Shown here in pieces: positions 33,877-45,609 of a stretch of DNA of 64,000 nucleotides. Where the stretch lies: assembly GCA_021495925.1 (NCBI GenBank), contig JAKEKT010000048.1, forward strand, positions 1-64,000, in the 5' to 3' direction. Below the pieces are notes generated by a model, which was not told the origin of the DNA, did not search any database, and saw nothing but the letters and a program-made list of their open reading frames with translations. This DNA is from Diplodia intermedia (lineage: Eukaryota > Ascomycota > Dothideomycetes > Botryosphaeriales > Botryosphaeriaceae). Every line of letters starts with the position of its first letter. Position 1 is the first letter of the stretch. Position numbers and translations under genes: made by a program.

Positions 33877-36131
33877 TCACAGAAAGGGAAACGGAGGTCG
33901 AGGTCAAGTGAAGACGATCTATGACGGAATTTTAACTGCGTATGTGGGTGCATCAAGTCTCCGTTTGGATGCTTCGACTGACAATGGAACAGAAGCGTGG
34001 GGTTGGAAAAGGGGGTAGTACCGCCCGGAAATGCCGAGGATGCGGATCGTCCTCGACTGATGTCCACATGATGGCCGACGGTGAAACGGGCAGAGGGAAA
34101 ACCAAGCGAGATCAACCACCAGATCTTCATTGCCGAGCTTCTCCAAGAGATGAGCAATTTGGCTGCGTACAAGAAGGTGAAGAATAAGGTTTTACGTCGG
34201 CATTGCCGCCACAGATGCACGGATGTTATTCACTAGTTCTCTCGTCAAGGTTGGCATTCCGTGGTACAGGATTCTGGAACTCGAGGGGGGTGAAGAGGGC
34301 ATTTCTTTTTTGGGGGGCCATCCATGTATGTGCAGCCTGTCCTTCTCTTCCGCTGCGTCGGCCCGCAAAAGCGGTTGCGAGATGGCGCAGAAGGACGAAT
34401 TTCATGGCTTTCGTAGATGAATGAGATTGATTGTGGTTCACTTTGCTTCTTTTCTTAACAATGTGCTCAGAGAGATTCTGCACCTAGCGGTTAGCGCGAC
34501 GTTGCTTGTTCCGTCCGCCCGCAGAATGCAAGACAACAGAACGGCCCCCACTTCCCAGACAGGAGAAGTCATCAGCAGCGACCAAGGCGGGATTGGCGCC
34601 AGGGTACGCATCGATTGCGGTGGAGATTGCTGAGGATCCGCGGGGCTCCTGCAGGCGCCCGGCCGTTCTCTGCCCCTCATTGCTCCAACCAAACAGGGAT
34701 GCCAACTGCAGGTACGGCCGTGTCTTGGGGCTGGCAAAAGCTTGGCCGCCACCATGAAGCGCCTCTTGTGCGAGATAGATGTGTTATGCGCTGTCACGGT
34801 ACTCCCGTGGCGATGGAAGGCTGTTCCAGAAGCCGGGTTTCCGGGTGAAACGCCGTCATCGGTCTCCGAAACACGCTGCATCGTGGTGCTTGTCGTCACT
34901 TCACTTGCACATCAGCAACAGCCTCGGCACAGCCATGGCAGGATGCAGTATCTATTCAAAACGGCCAAAGATTTCAAAGCCAGAGATAAGTCGGTATCGA
35001 AAGGAAAACCCTTACCATAGCCTCCACTGGTGGGCCTCTTCGGTCCAAACTTCCAGACCCCGGATTCGCTGTCTAGTGTATTGCTTGAGTGACTAATCAA
35101 CTCGACCCCTCCTCGGCGGATGCAATACTGCGTCTCTCTCCCCGCTTCACGGTTGAAGAAAGATCATCACTGTTGTTAGTAGACCAAAAAAAGAGATGCC
35201 CAGTACGCCCGTAAATCGGGTGCAATGTCGTTTGCCAGATGGAGTCACTCCTCTGACTGGCGATGGCGGTGGTGAGAGCTGAGAGCTGAGAGCTGCGGGC
35301 TGGCGCCAACGCCGTTAGCCTTGCCGCTACCGGGGCGCTAGGCAACCGTTGCCGGTCTAGGTCCAATACTTTCCCCAACTCTGATACACCCGCTTTCTCG
35401 CCCACTGCATCAGACCAACCAGCTCCACAGTGGCCCCTCTCAAGCCATTCCCGGACCTCGGTCCATCGCTGAGCTATTCCCGCATCCACACCAATCCCGG
35501 CTTCGCGGCAGCTCCATCCGTTTGCCATCATGGCTGATCGCCCGTCTATGCACTGTGCTGGCCGACGTACAGTGATCGACGATGTTACCGCTCTTCCTAC
35601 GTAGGCAGTCGAATCCAATATCCGTGAAGATTCGGCTTTTACAAACGTCCAGATCTTGGATGCAACTGCCCATGAATAAGGTGCATTATCAAAGGCATCA
35701 CCCTGAAATACTGACAAGTGAGATGGCTTGAGCACGGGAGATGACTTGACTTGGGATAGCGCATTTCAAAGAGCATTGCCCCATGTGGCAGGAAAAGGAC
35801 CGGTTGCGGCGCAGAACACGAGGTGATGTTCGGCGGTCCGCATCCTCGCAGATCCTTGCAGTCCGAGTATCTGACCATTCTTCTTGATATTAGCCTCAAA
35901 CACTGGGATCGGACGTGGTCAGCAGGCTCCACGCACGCCGGGGCCACGTTCGAAGCCATAGCGGCGGCAACAAGCACGGAAGGATTCAAGGATACCGCGG
36001 ACAACGCCCAACTGGTGGAAGCTGCGAGGGCCGGCGCAACGGCACGTATGACGATCTCCTATCAGTGTTTCTCGACCTTCGGAAAACTACTGCGGCTCTT
36101 TCAAAGGCAAGAGTAAGGCGAGAAGGCCAAG
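33877..36131. other. Gene-poor region before cutinase
   Basis: About 2.2 kb without a supportable gene. The longest frame (minus strand 35735-35097, 212 codons) has no recognisable domain. It includes a small direct repeat at 35274-35294. The right-hand part is presumably the cutinase promoter. Confidence 0.45.
35274..35294. repeat. GAGAGCT direct repeat, three copies
   Basis: Three adjacent copies of the 7-mer GAGAGCT. A short slippage-type repeat with no evident function. Confidence 0.8.
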
Positions 36132-36138
36132 TATTAAA
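36132..36138 (+). promoter_or_regulatory. Possible TATA element of the cutinase gene
   Basis: TATTAAA lies 116 bases before the cutinase start codon and is followed by a C/T-rich leader. Position and leader fit a fungal core promoter, but this is pattern matching only. Confidence 0.35.
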
Positions 36139-36253
36139 GGCGCTGTCGACCTCCCCGTCTCACTCACCAACTCACCCTCATCTTCCAACGTCGAGCTCCA
36201 GCTGCATCTCTCACTTCAGCAACTTTTCTTCGCCCAATCTCGCCTCCGCAACA

Positions 36254-37011
36254 ATGGTTGCCGTCACCCCTCACATCCTTCTGGCGCTGGCCGCCACTGC
36301 CATGGCTTTACCCGCCAACAAGCCTACCCGCGTCGAGGCCCGCGCCCCGCAGTTCTCTATTCCTACTGGCAGTTTCGGTGGTGGCAGTTCCACCTCCAAC
36401 GACGTCACCGACGGCGTCTGCAAGCCCGTCACTTACATCTTCGCTCGTGGCACAACCGAAACCGGCAACATGGGCACGACTGTTGGCCCGGCGCTGCAGC
36501 AGAAGCTTGAGTCTGCCCTCGGCGCTGACAAGCTCGCCACCCAGGGCGTCAACTACGCGGCCGACGTCGCCGGCACCGTCGTCGGCAGTGTCTCACCCGG
36601 CCAGGCCGTGGGTAGCCAGAACTGCGCGAAGCTGGTCAAGCAGGCTTTGTCAAGCTGCCCGGACACCCAAATTGTCTTGGCTGGTTACTCTCAAGGTGCG
36701 CAGCAGGTGCACGGCTGCCTCATTGATTTGGACAGCAGCTCGGCCAGCAAGGTTGCAGTAAGCCTCCGCCCTTCCCACCTCACTTGGACAACACTGACAC
36801 CACGTTCTCTTTACAGGCTGCCGTTACCTTCGGCGACCCCCTCCAGGCTCAGGCCTTCAAGAACATCGATTCCAGCAAGACCAAGATCTTCTGCGCAACC
36901 GGTGATCTTGTCTGCACCAACCAGTTCATCATCACGCCTGCTCACCTGTCGTATGCGACTGCCAGCACTGGAGAAGCGGCCGAGTTCATCCAGAGCAAGC
37001 TCAGCTCTTGA
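36254..37011 (+). CDS. Cutinase (secreted serine esterase)
   Basis: Secreted alpha/beta-hydrolase that cleaves cutin, the polyester of plant cuticle; such enzymes help plant-associated fungi. Two exons (36254-36757 and 36817-37011, intron of 59 bases) join to 232 aa. The signal peptide is MVAVTPHILLALAATAMALP. A short Arg-containing propeptide-like stretch follows. The catalytic triad is visible: Ser146 in GYSQG, Asp198 in CATGDLVC and His211 in PAHLSY. The Asp-to-His spacing of 13 equals that of the Fusarium enzyme. Cysteines at about 56, 124, 135, 155, 194 and 201 allow disulphides. The frame is open upstream to 35915, but only the Met at 36254 starts a signal peptide. The gene stands alone, not in a cluster. 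Confidence 0.95.
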
Positions 37012-39300
37012 ACGACACTTTCGGATCATGAAGGGAACACAGCCAAACAGCAATGAGAAACGCCCATAGGGAATCAAATACGCATTTACATACACCTCTT
37101 CGCACTTCATCCTGATTGCCCGTCACCCGCACCCATGTCCTTACTATGAGCCCAAAGCCGATGCCTTTGTTCCACTTCCTATCCCTCACTTCTGTTGTTT
37201 TCACCACCAGTACACTTCGCACTCGTGGCTCTCTCCCTTTAGATACTCGCTGTCGACGTTGCTGAGCAACAGAGCCTTATGACTGTTTTGTAAGCATGGG
37301 AAGCAACAGCGAATTCGACCATGAATCTTCCTCTGCAGGCATACCATACTCAGCTGAATTTCGAGAATATTTAACTCGGAAACCGTTTCCTACAGCAAAA
37401 CAGAACACAGAAGCGGTAAGCAGCTGCGACACTGTCCGCCCGCTGAAGGTAAGCGTTAAATCGGAAAGTGGACTCACTTGCCCCCTTTTGGCTGATATCA
37501 CACCACAATGAGCTTTCCACCTGTCCCATATCCCATAAAATTCCTCTGCTACCCTCGCCCATCACATGGCCCGGAAATTGCTCAGCGCCTTCGCCCGTGT
37601 CCCACCCTGCAGCCCTACATTGTCTCGCACCCCCTTCCTACTTCTGACTTCATGAATGCACTCGTCACCTGCGAGTTGCTCCCAAACTGCTGGCATCCAG
37701 CGCCGGCATGGTCCCAGTCATGTCACATCAATCTGTGCCATCCTCCGATGGCCCTCCAACACTTCCGCCTGCACAACGGCACTACCGAGCTGCCGCCTAC
37801 GCAGACTCTGGCTACCCGTCCTTGAGTGGATGTGCAATGATGGAAACTCAGGTGGACGCCTTTCATTTGCACAACAAGCAGACCTCCAAAGAATCCGACC
37901 CTTCGGAAACCGCATAATCCGGGAGACAATATCCCACCCACGCAGGTAGGCAGATACTATGTTTGGGATGCTCATGTGTTATCCAACAACCTACAGCTAT
38001 ATCGGGATCTTTCGCTTCGATCAAGAATCTTAGATGAGGTGCAGAGGATGGAGAGGGAACGGGCGGGGTAAGACCAAAGGTAAGTTTGAGATTAATCCCT
38101 CGTGGAGAAGGAAGAGAATGAAGGGGCTGGTAAGTATGAATTGTAAGGCGATCGAGCTTCTTGGGCGTGGAGAGGTAAGAATAACCAAAAACAAAGGCAA
38201 GGAAATGACTACACGTCCTGGCTGAGGACATTGTTCAACTACATTCCCTCATGCTTCCCTTCTATCCTTTGTTTTCCACCAAAACAGCATCCTCCCTTGT
38301 TCTTTCACCACTTACCCTACCCCATGCCATCATATCAGAAAAAGTCCCCCGAAAGGAAAGTAAACGACACCGTCCATGACCGCGCACTTCATTTCCACAT
38401 TCAATCATCCCCTTCATCCGAGCGCCGCACTCATCACGCCCTCATCACCCCACCTCCAGTAACATCAATCACAAAATGCTCCAACACGTCCTCACTTCTC
38501 AGGTGCGCAGCCTCATCCCTCCTCCTCTCCCCCTTCCATGCAATGCCGAAGATCCTCACAAGATACACAGCCCCAGCAAGACTATCAAACGAGAGAAAGC
38601 AAAGAACGGTAAGACATATCCAAAGGTAACGTCCCCTCCCCCCCAACGATCTCCAACGTCCACGCTGCCCATATCCACCGACACACGGTAAGTCCACCCA
38701 ACAAATCGACGATCCAGCAAATAAAAAAAAATCAAATCAGGTACGTCTTCATTGTGATTCCCCTTCCACACGCTCTATAGTGAGTTAAAACACAAATCCC
38801 TCCCCACCCATTGTTGTCCTTCTCCCTTCCCATCTTAACAGATCCATCCCAAACCCTCAAACACCCCCCCAAAGACACGCCCATTCGATAGACCCCAACC
38901 TACAATGCAAAATGCCCAAAAACACCCGCCTGCACCGTCCGCGAGAGACAAAAAAAAAAAAGCGCCAGCCCCAATGTAATGCTTCGCAAACGCCGCGGTA
39001 CCCAATGACGATATGCTCGTGTACAAGAACAACTGAACTCGAAGAAAAGAAAGGGAGGTAAGAGATGACGAGCGGTATGTATACTCCACGAGAAACATCG
39101 CAATGCCCCTTCTTTTCCTCCCCTCCCTTCCCTCTCTCCTTCACTCCTCCCTTGCTCTCTCGTTCCCTCTCCCGGTATCACAACAGGACGAAAGGTAAGG
39201 CAGAATCCAGAAGTCAAAGATGGGTATAAAGAATTCAAACCACCTCTCCCCATAGCCTCCCCTCCCCTCCCCTCTCCGCCTCCTTCTCACTAAAACATGC
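37012..39300. other. Convergent gene-poor region with pyrimidine-rich tracts
   Basis: About 2.3 kb between the cutinase gene (plus) and the NVJ2-like gene (minus), whose 3' ends face each other. Two long C/T-rich tracts on the plus strand (about 38230-38700 and 39100-39290) and an A-run at 38950 stand out. Short frames here (up to 132 codons) are Pro/Ser-rich by composition and look spurious. No gene is supported. Confidence 0.5.
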
Positions 39301-42300
39301 TCACCGCCTATGCTCCGGCAAATGATCGACCCCGGACGTACTCGGCGAGGTAAACCATCCCTTCGTCTTCGCCCTCCCCTGGCCACCCTTACCCTTATCC
39401 TTCACTTCCCTTTCCGGTCCCGCCCCTGCGTTTACCTTCCCGGGGGATGACCCCTTGTCAGCCGCCGCGGACGACGCCGCATCCGGAGGAGAACGAGGTT
39501 GAGATGGTAAGTCCGAGGGGGGAGAAGTGGACGTCTGCGCGGCCGGCGCCGCTGTCGCCGAGGTACCGCTTCCGGCGCCTTCCGCAGACTCAAAAGCCAC
39601 GAAAGGCGGGTGAGACGATGACGAAGCCGAAGGTGCGGCGGGAACGCCGTCCTCGTTGGCGTCATCCAACTCCAGATCGAACACCGACCCTTCCAGCCCG
39701 TTCTCTCCGTCCTCTTCTCCGTCCTCTTCCTCTTCCTGCTCTCCCTTCTCCCTGTCGCGAATACTGCCATCGCCATCATCATCATCCTTCCCCTTGTCTT
39801 CACCCACCCCCCCTCTCTTAGGCAATTCTCCGCCAAACTCGTGCTTCGTCGCCTCTGGCGTCACTGGCGCCGACGATGCATCGCTCTCCACCAACGGTGC
39901 GGCAACTACGAGGAGCTGCGGATGCTCTTCGCCCACGTCGTCATGCTGATGGAGATGGTTCCTGGTTCGCCTCCGGCTGCCGGCGGCATTGCTTGTCCTC
40001 CTGTTCCTGTTGCTACCGTTACCACTATGAGCAGGCGAAACCGCCGAAGCCTTTCTCCTCGGCGGCAACGGCGGCGGAGGCGGGGATGCCGCATCGGAGA
40101 CGGAACGGCGCGAAGCCGCTGAAGAGCTGGACTGTTTTCGCTGCTGTTGCGGCGAAGATGGGTGGCAGTGGTGATTGCCGGCTTCCTTCTCCTTCTCTTT
40201 CAACCCATCGACAGCGGCAGGCGTGGTGGCCGTTGGTGTCGGTGTGTTGCCGCCGCCGCCGCCCAACAACGAAGATGATGACGAAGTCGTCCTACTGTGA
40301 CCAAGAAGCGGCGGCGCGTGCAAGGGATCTTCTCCTTCACCACCATCCTTGCCCACATGCATACCCACCGGGGCCGCCGTCGCGGCCGGAATTTGGATAT
40401 CTGCTTCTACCAGGCTTGCATGCCCGCCATTATCCCGATGATGGCTACCGCCGTGCGCAGAATCGAACCCCTGGCTATTATCACCGCCTCCATTACCATT
40501 CGTACTACCGCTACCCTGGGGCCCCACAACGGACGATGGAGACGAAGCCGTCGCGCCAGGCGAAATGGGAGGTACGGGCTTCCTTTTGGCCAACCCCAGC
40601 AGCTGCGCGCTGCCTTGTACCCACTTGTTCTCCGGCTTCGCGGGCGGGGGAAGTGGCATTCCAGGAGGCGGGAGCGGCTGACCGCGGCCCATCGGAACGC
40701 TGATGGAACTGCTTCTCGATGGTGGCTGGCGGCTATTGTTATTGGTGTCCGGATATTGATTCTTCGGCGGAGACACGGAAGACGGCGTCGTGGCCTTGGC
40801 GGAAGAGATGGAAGAAAGGGGGGTGCTCGGAACTCGGTCCTGCTGGTGGTGTTCCTGTGTCTGGTGCGGCCTTGTCTCCGAATGCGTACTTTGACTCCAC
40901 AAGGATGGCTGATGTTGTGATTGATCATGAGGAGGACTGGAGGAGTGCGCCGGCGTACCGGTAGCCGAGACGGTAGCGGATGACGGGGGCAAAGAGGGGG
41001 AAGGGTGAGCGGGTGTAGACCCAGAGTGAGGGGCGTTTGACTGCTGGCGCGAGGCGAACCATTTCTTAGCTGCTGAAGTGGCCGAGTTGAGCGACATGTT
41101 AAGCATCTGGCGCTTTTCCGACAGCGACGTCTTGCGGGACGAGAGGGAGCTTTTGGCACTCAGGTCAGAATGGGCTGTGGAGTCTGTGGCTTGCGAGTAT
41201 AGTGAGCTCTGTTCCGAGTTAGCGGAGAAGGCGGCTGGCTCGGGACGCAAGATAGGCTCGGTGTGCGAATGGACAAATTCCCCGAACAGGTCAGTAAAGC
41301 TGGCCGCATCCTCTTCAGTTCTGCCAAGCGACGGGCCATGTTCTCGGGGCTCTTGGCTCGTTTCTGCCTCCTTATGTGCCAACGATGGCTTCACCTCCCG
41401 GTCATCGTCGGCAGCCTTTTGTCTGGACATCTGCTTCGCGTCCTCTCCACTGTCAGACGTCTTGTTCCCTGACATATGCTTCAACCCTCCATGAGCGGAC
41501 GCTTCGGCTAGGGGCCCAGAAGGCACTGCCGGAGAACCAACGGGAGATTCAACGGGGGAGGTTGGCAGTGAGCGTGACGAGATATCCTTGATTGCTGCAA
41601 TGGCATCGTGCTGGTGCTTCTGCGGGCTCTTCTGCGCTTCCACGACTGCTGTATCCTGCGCCACCACCGGTCGTGCGATGGTCGCAAACGAGCCCGAGCG
41701 CATCGACCTGGGCTTCCCGGCCGACGCACGAACTTCGACGCCACTTGCAGAGGCGCTGTCGCTGGCGGTATTACCTGACATCACTGATTTTGCGGTCTTC
41801 CGGGATTTGAGGCTCGACACGTCCGACTCCCCCAGGTTCGGCATACTCATTGTCTTCTCGTCCTTGCGTGCAAAATGCGAAACAGCCGGCTCTTCGTGCA
41901 CCGTCGACCCATCATCGATCGAGCCATCATCCATGGCAGGATCGTGCGCAGCATCATGAGGGACCGGAGCTTTGGTGGCATCTTCCCAAATGCCGCCCCG
42001 CAAAGGCTGGGCAATGGTATCGAAGAAAGGCATATCGTCCCAATTCGGCAGAACAAGCGTCTCAACCACGACTTCGCGGATCCGATTCTCAATAGCTCTC
42101 AAAATCATACCATACGTAATCTGGCGCGAGCTCACAATGGGCTCAATGGTCATTTCCATCTTCGGCGGGTGTTCAAACGTGATCCAGAGACGATTGCTGG
42201 GCGGAGGCTTCACGCGGACTAAGACGTGGCCTTCCAGCTTCTTGAGAATACCAGCAAGCACCATGTTGACGTACCGCGCCTTGAAGCGCGAGCCGAGATC

Positions 42301-43430
42301 AATGCGGGCCACGGCGGCGATTTCAAGGCGGAAGTTGCCGTTGTACTTGATATCAGCCTCTGCAGTCAGGTCTCCATCGAGAGTCAGTTCGCGCAGCTTG
42401 GGATTTGTAATCATAGGGGCGCTGTCGCCCATGACGATGCGCTGGATGGTTATACTCTGGATGAAGGCAGGCTTGGCCACACGGGAGATCTTCTTGGTAA
42501 TCTTGGTGCGGATGAACTCTTCAACATTGGGAGTTTTGTACAGGGCAAGAAAGACCCTGCCGGCCAGAGCATTGATCCACCGCGTCTGCAAGTTCTCCTC
42601 CGATGCATGCAGCTGCTGCACGAGCTTCACGACGTGTGGCTGGTCGGGGTGGAGCGGTGGGGAAATGGGCATGCCCGTCTGGCGCTCCTGGTTGCGCAGC
42701 AGGGCGAAGTAGAAGTCCTCCTTCTCCGAGCTGTTCTCCGAAAACAGGTAGAAGGGGCGGGACTCGGCCTCGGAGTCGGCGGCGTTGGGGGCGCGGCGCA
42801 GGCGGATGCAGTTGCGCTTGATCCAGAGCTCGCCCTCGGGAATGGCGTCGCCGCCGGCGTGGACGTCGACGATGCGGTGGGCCAGGGAGATGACGTAGCG
42901 CACCTCGACCTGCTCGGCGTCGTCGAAGAGGATCAGATGGCCGTGCCTTTCAGGGTGAGCAGGGCGGCGTGCTGGGACAGGGAGCTGGGAGGCGAGACCA
43001 ACCTGAGAACGACGAAGAAGACGTTGCGAGCCTTCTTCTGGGCCTTGGGGTTCTTGGCACCCTCCATGCTCGGGCTCTGGGCGCGGTTCCGCTCGAAGAT
43101 GGTGCGGTACATGCTCTGGTAGACGCTGGGGCTCTCGACACCGACGACGGCGCCGGCGGGGGTGGTGCGCTCGGGCGGCTTGCCGTTGACGCCGCCGGGG
43201 ACATACTCGCGGCAGACGGCAAAGTAGCCGGCGGCGACGTCGGGCTCGGTCAGGCGGGCGCTGAGCTCGGGGGGGATGTTCGCGGGGTGGGCGTCGCGGA
43301 CGTGGTCGTCGGCCTGGCCATGGCGGGGACAGGCGAGCAGGGCGAGGTAGAGGGCGGCGGCGAGGCATATGGGCACGAAGGTGAGGCCGCCGATCACGTA
43401 GACCAGCAGGAAGGCGGCAAAGGTGGCCAT
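39301..43430 (-). CDS. NVJ2: NVJ2-like SMP/PH-domain membrane-contact protein
   Basis: ER-anchored lipid-transfer protein of the Nvj2/TEX2 family, acting at ER contact sites. Two exons (43430-43003 and 42946-39301, intron of 56 bases) give 1357 aa. Residues 1-35 are a hydrophobic anchor (MATFAAFLLVYVIGGLTFVP). A PH-like region follows with KKARNVFFVVLRHGHLILFD across the splice. The SMP lipid-binding domain runs about residues 240-480 (LQTRWINALAGRVFLALYKT, KLRELTLDGDLTAEADIKYN, LEGHVLVRVKPPPSNRLWI). The C-terminal 850 residues are disordered: Ser/Thr/Pro/Gln-rich, then a long acidic run. The intron uses donor GTTGGT. A gene of this type, noted as an integral membrane protein with a PH domain, is a known flank of the mating-type locus in Botryosphaeriaceae. 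It lies 798 bases from MAT1-2-5-like. Confidence 0.88.
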
Positions 43431-44228
43431 GGTCGCGGTGGAGGAGCGGATGGATCAGCGGCGGCCATTGGGGACACGCAGCGCAGGTGGTCGGACAGCT
43501 GGAGAGGTGAGCGTGTCTATGCGTTCGCGCGCGGCCCGCGGATGACCAGGTTGCAGCCCGGCGAGCTAGCCGCCTGCCGCCTGCCAGCCCTGTTTTCCCG
43601 CGCCGTGCGCCGACCGCCGCCCATCACCCGCCCATCTCCACCGCCATCTCTTCCTTGGTGGCGCGCTCTCGCGCCGACGGGCGCCTCGGCCTGCGCGTGC
43701 TTCCTCGACCACCACCAAGCGATGCGCATCCGCTGTCGTCAGAGCGCGGTGGAGCTGGGCGATCCTGCATCGGAAGGGATCCCCGTCTGCGCCGGCCCGT
43801 CCCTTTTCCGCCGCCAGACTTCCGCTCTCTGTCCTCGTGATGGCCTTCGCACTTTCTCTTGGGAATCCTTTGCTTCGTTGCCGTGTATCCGTCTGTCTTT
43901 GTCCCGAATCCACTTCCCGAAACAGGGCGTCAACCCACTCCAGCCTCAGCTTCCCTCTCTCTTTGTGAAATCGGGTTGCACCTGTCTTTGTAAAATCCAT
44001 CATATGCGTCCAGAGTCCGGCCTTAGCTCCCCCCATCTCTGTCCTTGTGAAACTGCCCTCTCACGCATTCTTTATGAAAATCAGCCAGAATTGTTTGTTT
44101 CATAGCCGGCGGTCTGCTATCTGGTACCATGTCTTTTGTCCACTTGCCACCACGCGCTTACCCTCCGCGCCTTGAGACCCGCCTCCTTAGCCCTTTGTCC
44201 CAGCCATTCTTCCCGAAACAGGACGCCA
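43431..44228. other. Intergenic: NVJ2-like promoter / MAT1-2-5-like 3' flank
   Basis: About 800 bases with the NVJ2-like promoter and the 3' flank of the MAT1-2-5-like gene. Probably the left border zone of the mating-type idiomorph. No gene is seen. Confidence 0.5.
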
Positions 44229-45244
44229 TCACATGTTGCTAAAGCCCCAGATGTTCTCCGCAACCTCCTTAAGTGGCAGAGGCCACCAATCAGGTTGCGG
44301 CTGCTTGAAGCGCACGAGCCGGCCCAGCACCTCGAGAACCCGATACTGCTCTACAGCACGGCTTGGGCTCATTACAAGGTCTTGGCTCATGAAAGCCACT
44401 CCGAGCCTTTGTGCCCTACATTCGACTGGATTCGTTCAAATCATTGTTAGCACGAGTCAAGTCGTTGGTCTTTGAGCTCGGGGCATACTTACACCAGTCC
44501 TTCACTCCATCCGCAGGATAACCCATAAGCTTCCCGAGCAAGTCCAACTCTGCCTCGTTAAGTGTTGTGCTAATTTCGAAAAGCTCTTCAAGCAGCAAGT
44601 ATTTGCGTGCCTTACTGTTGCGATTGTTGCGTCTGCGCTCCTCCTTCAGTCTACGATTGAGGAACCGCATCCAGTGACGCTCCAAGGCTGTTGGTACCGA
44701 AAACTTGTTGTTGAACTCGGAGAGCTGCGCAGCTCCGATCATGCGCAGGAGCATATCGGTATATCTGGACTCTGTTAGTATAAGACCGGGAACGAGTGGT
44801 CTGGTTTGCTCACTCAGTAAGTAGCTGTCGCCACGCCACACGCTTGAGCGCTTGCTTCCGGAACTTCTGGTTGGCTGTGTCAAGGTTGGGGAATCCTATT
44901 TTCTCAAGCAGAGTGGCCACATTGTCGTTGTTCACAATCGCTAACATGTAGTCTGCCAGGTCTTGTTCCGCCTCGAGTATCTCCTTGAGACCTTGCTCGT
45001 TCGCTTCGTGAGCCGGGTGATCTGGCCAAGCGTAACTGACGGAGCGTCCCATGGGCATATGCTCCGAAGCTTCAGTTGTATCCATGCGGGTTATGGCATC
45101 CTTGTCCAGGACACCTGAATTGTCAAGTCTGGTAACGACACTACCGAGAGCATCGAGGAGAGCCTGCTCGGCCAGCTCACGGTGATCCCCATTGTAGACC
45201 GCCCGTTTCAAGCCGGTCAGCGTAAACTCTGTGGCTGGAGCCAT
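44229..45244 (-). CDS. MAT1-2-5: MAT1-2-5-like mating-type locus protein
   Basis: Protein of unknown biochemical role encoded next to the HMG-box mating gene. Three exons (45244-44814, 44764-44493, 44425-44229) join to 299 aa. Introns of 49 and 67 bases both have strong signals: donors GTGAGC and GTAAGT, branch sites ACTAAC and GCTAAC. The N-terminus reads MAPATEFTLTGLKRAVYNGD. The middle has AAQLSEFNNKFSVPTALERH and a basic run LNRRLKEERRRNNRNSKARK that could act as a nuclear signal. The last exon is Trp/Pro-rich (PQPDWWPLPLKEVAENIWGF). No known domain is apparent. The name rests on position: Botryosphaeriaceae carry a gene called MAT1-2-5 divergent from MAT1-2-1. It shares a 365-base promoter region with MAT1-2-1. 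An unrelated resident gene remains possible. Confidence 0.7.
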
Positions 45245-45609
45245 CGTTGCCAGCTACGCGGCGTGTCGGTGAGGCCGGCGAGGCAGCGTCCAGAAGGTTG
45301 AAGCGGAGTGAGGTATTCGGTCGGTAGAGGTAATAGAAGTGGTTGGCCAGCAAGAAGTAGACCGCGACGTGTGGCCAGTGCGTAGAGGGCAGCGTACTGC
45401 GTTGCCCTTAACACACGCGTTGCCTTGGGCGCAGCCACGTGAAAGGTTTCCGTGCCCGGACCCGGACACAAAAGCTACCATACGAGGTCCATCCACCAAA
45501 ACTTTACCTCTTCGCCTCCACCTCTCGATCTAAGGCCCGCCGTCACTTCAAGAATTCGGCTTACCATACCTCGTGCCACCCATTCCTCTCAACCTCCACA
45601 CTGGCAAAC
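45245..45609. promoter_or_regulatory. Bidirectional promoter of the two MAT1-2 genes
   Basis: 365 bases between the start codons of MAT1-2-5-like (minus) and MAT1-2-1 (plus). The plus-strand half is C/T-rich. The shared position suggests co-regulation. No clear TATA box is visible on either strand. Confidence 0.55.

Noticed and set aside
35097..35735. Minus-strand frame of 212 codons
   Set aside because: No domain, no splice-consistent neighbour, and conflicting frames on the other strand. Not enough to call a gene.
35915..36253. In-frame extension upstream of cutinase
   Set aside because: It would bury the signal peptide inside the protein. The signal peptide at 36254 fixes the start.
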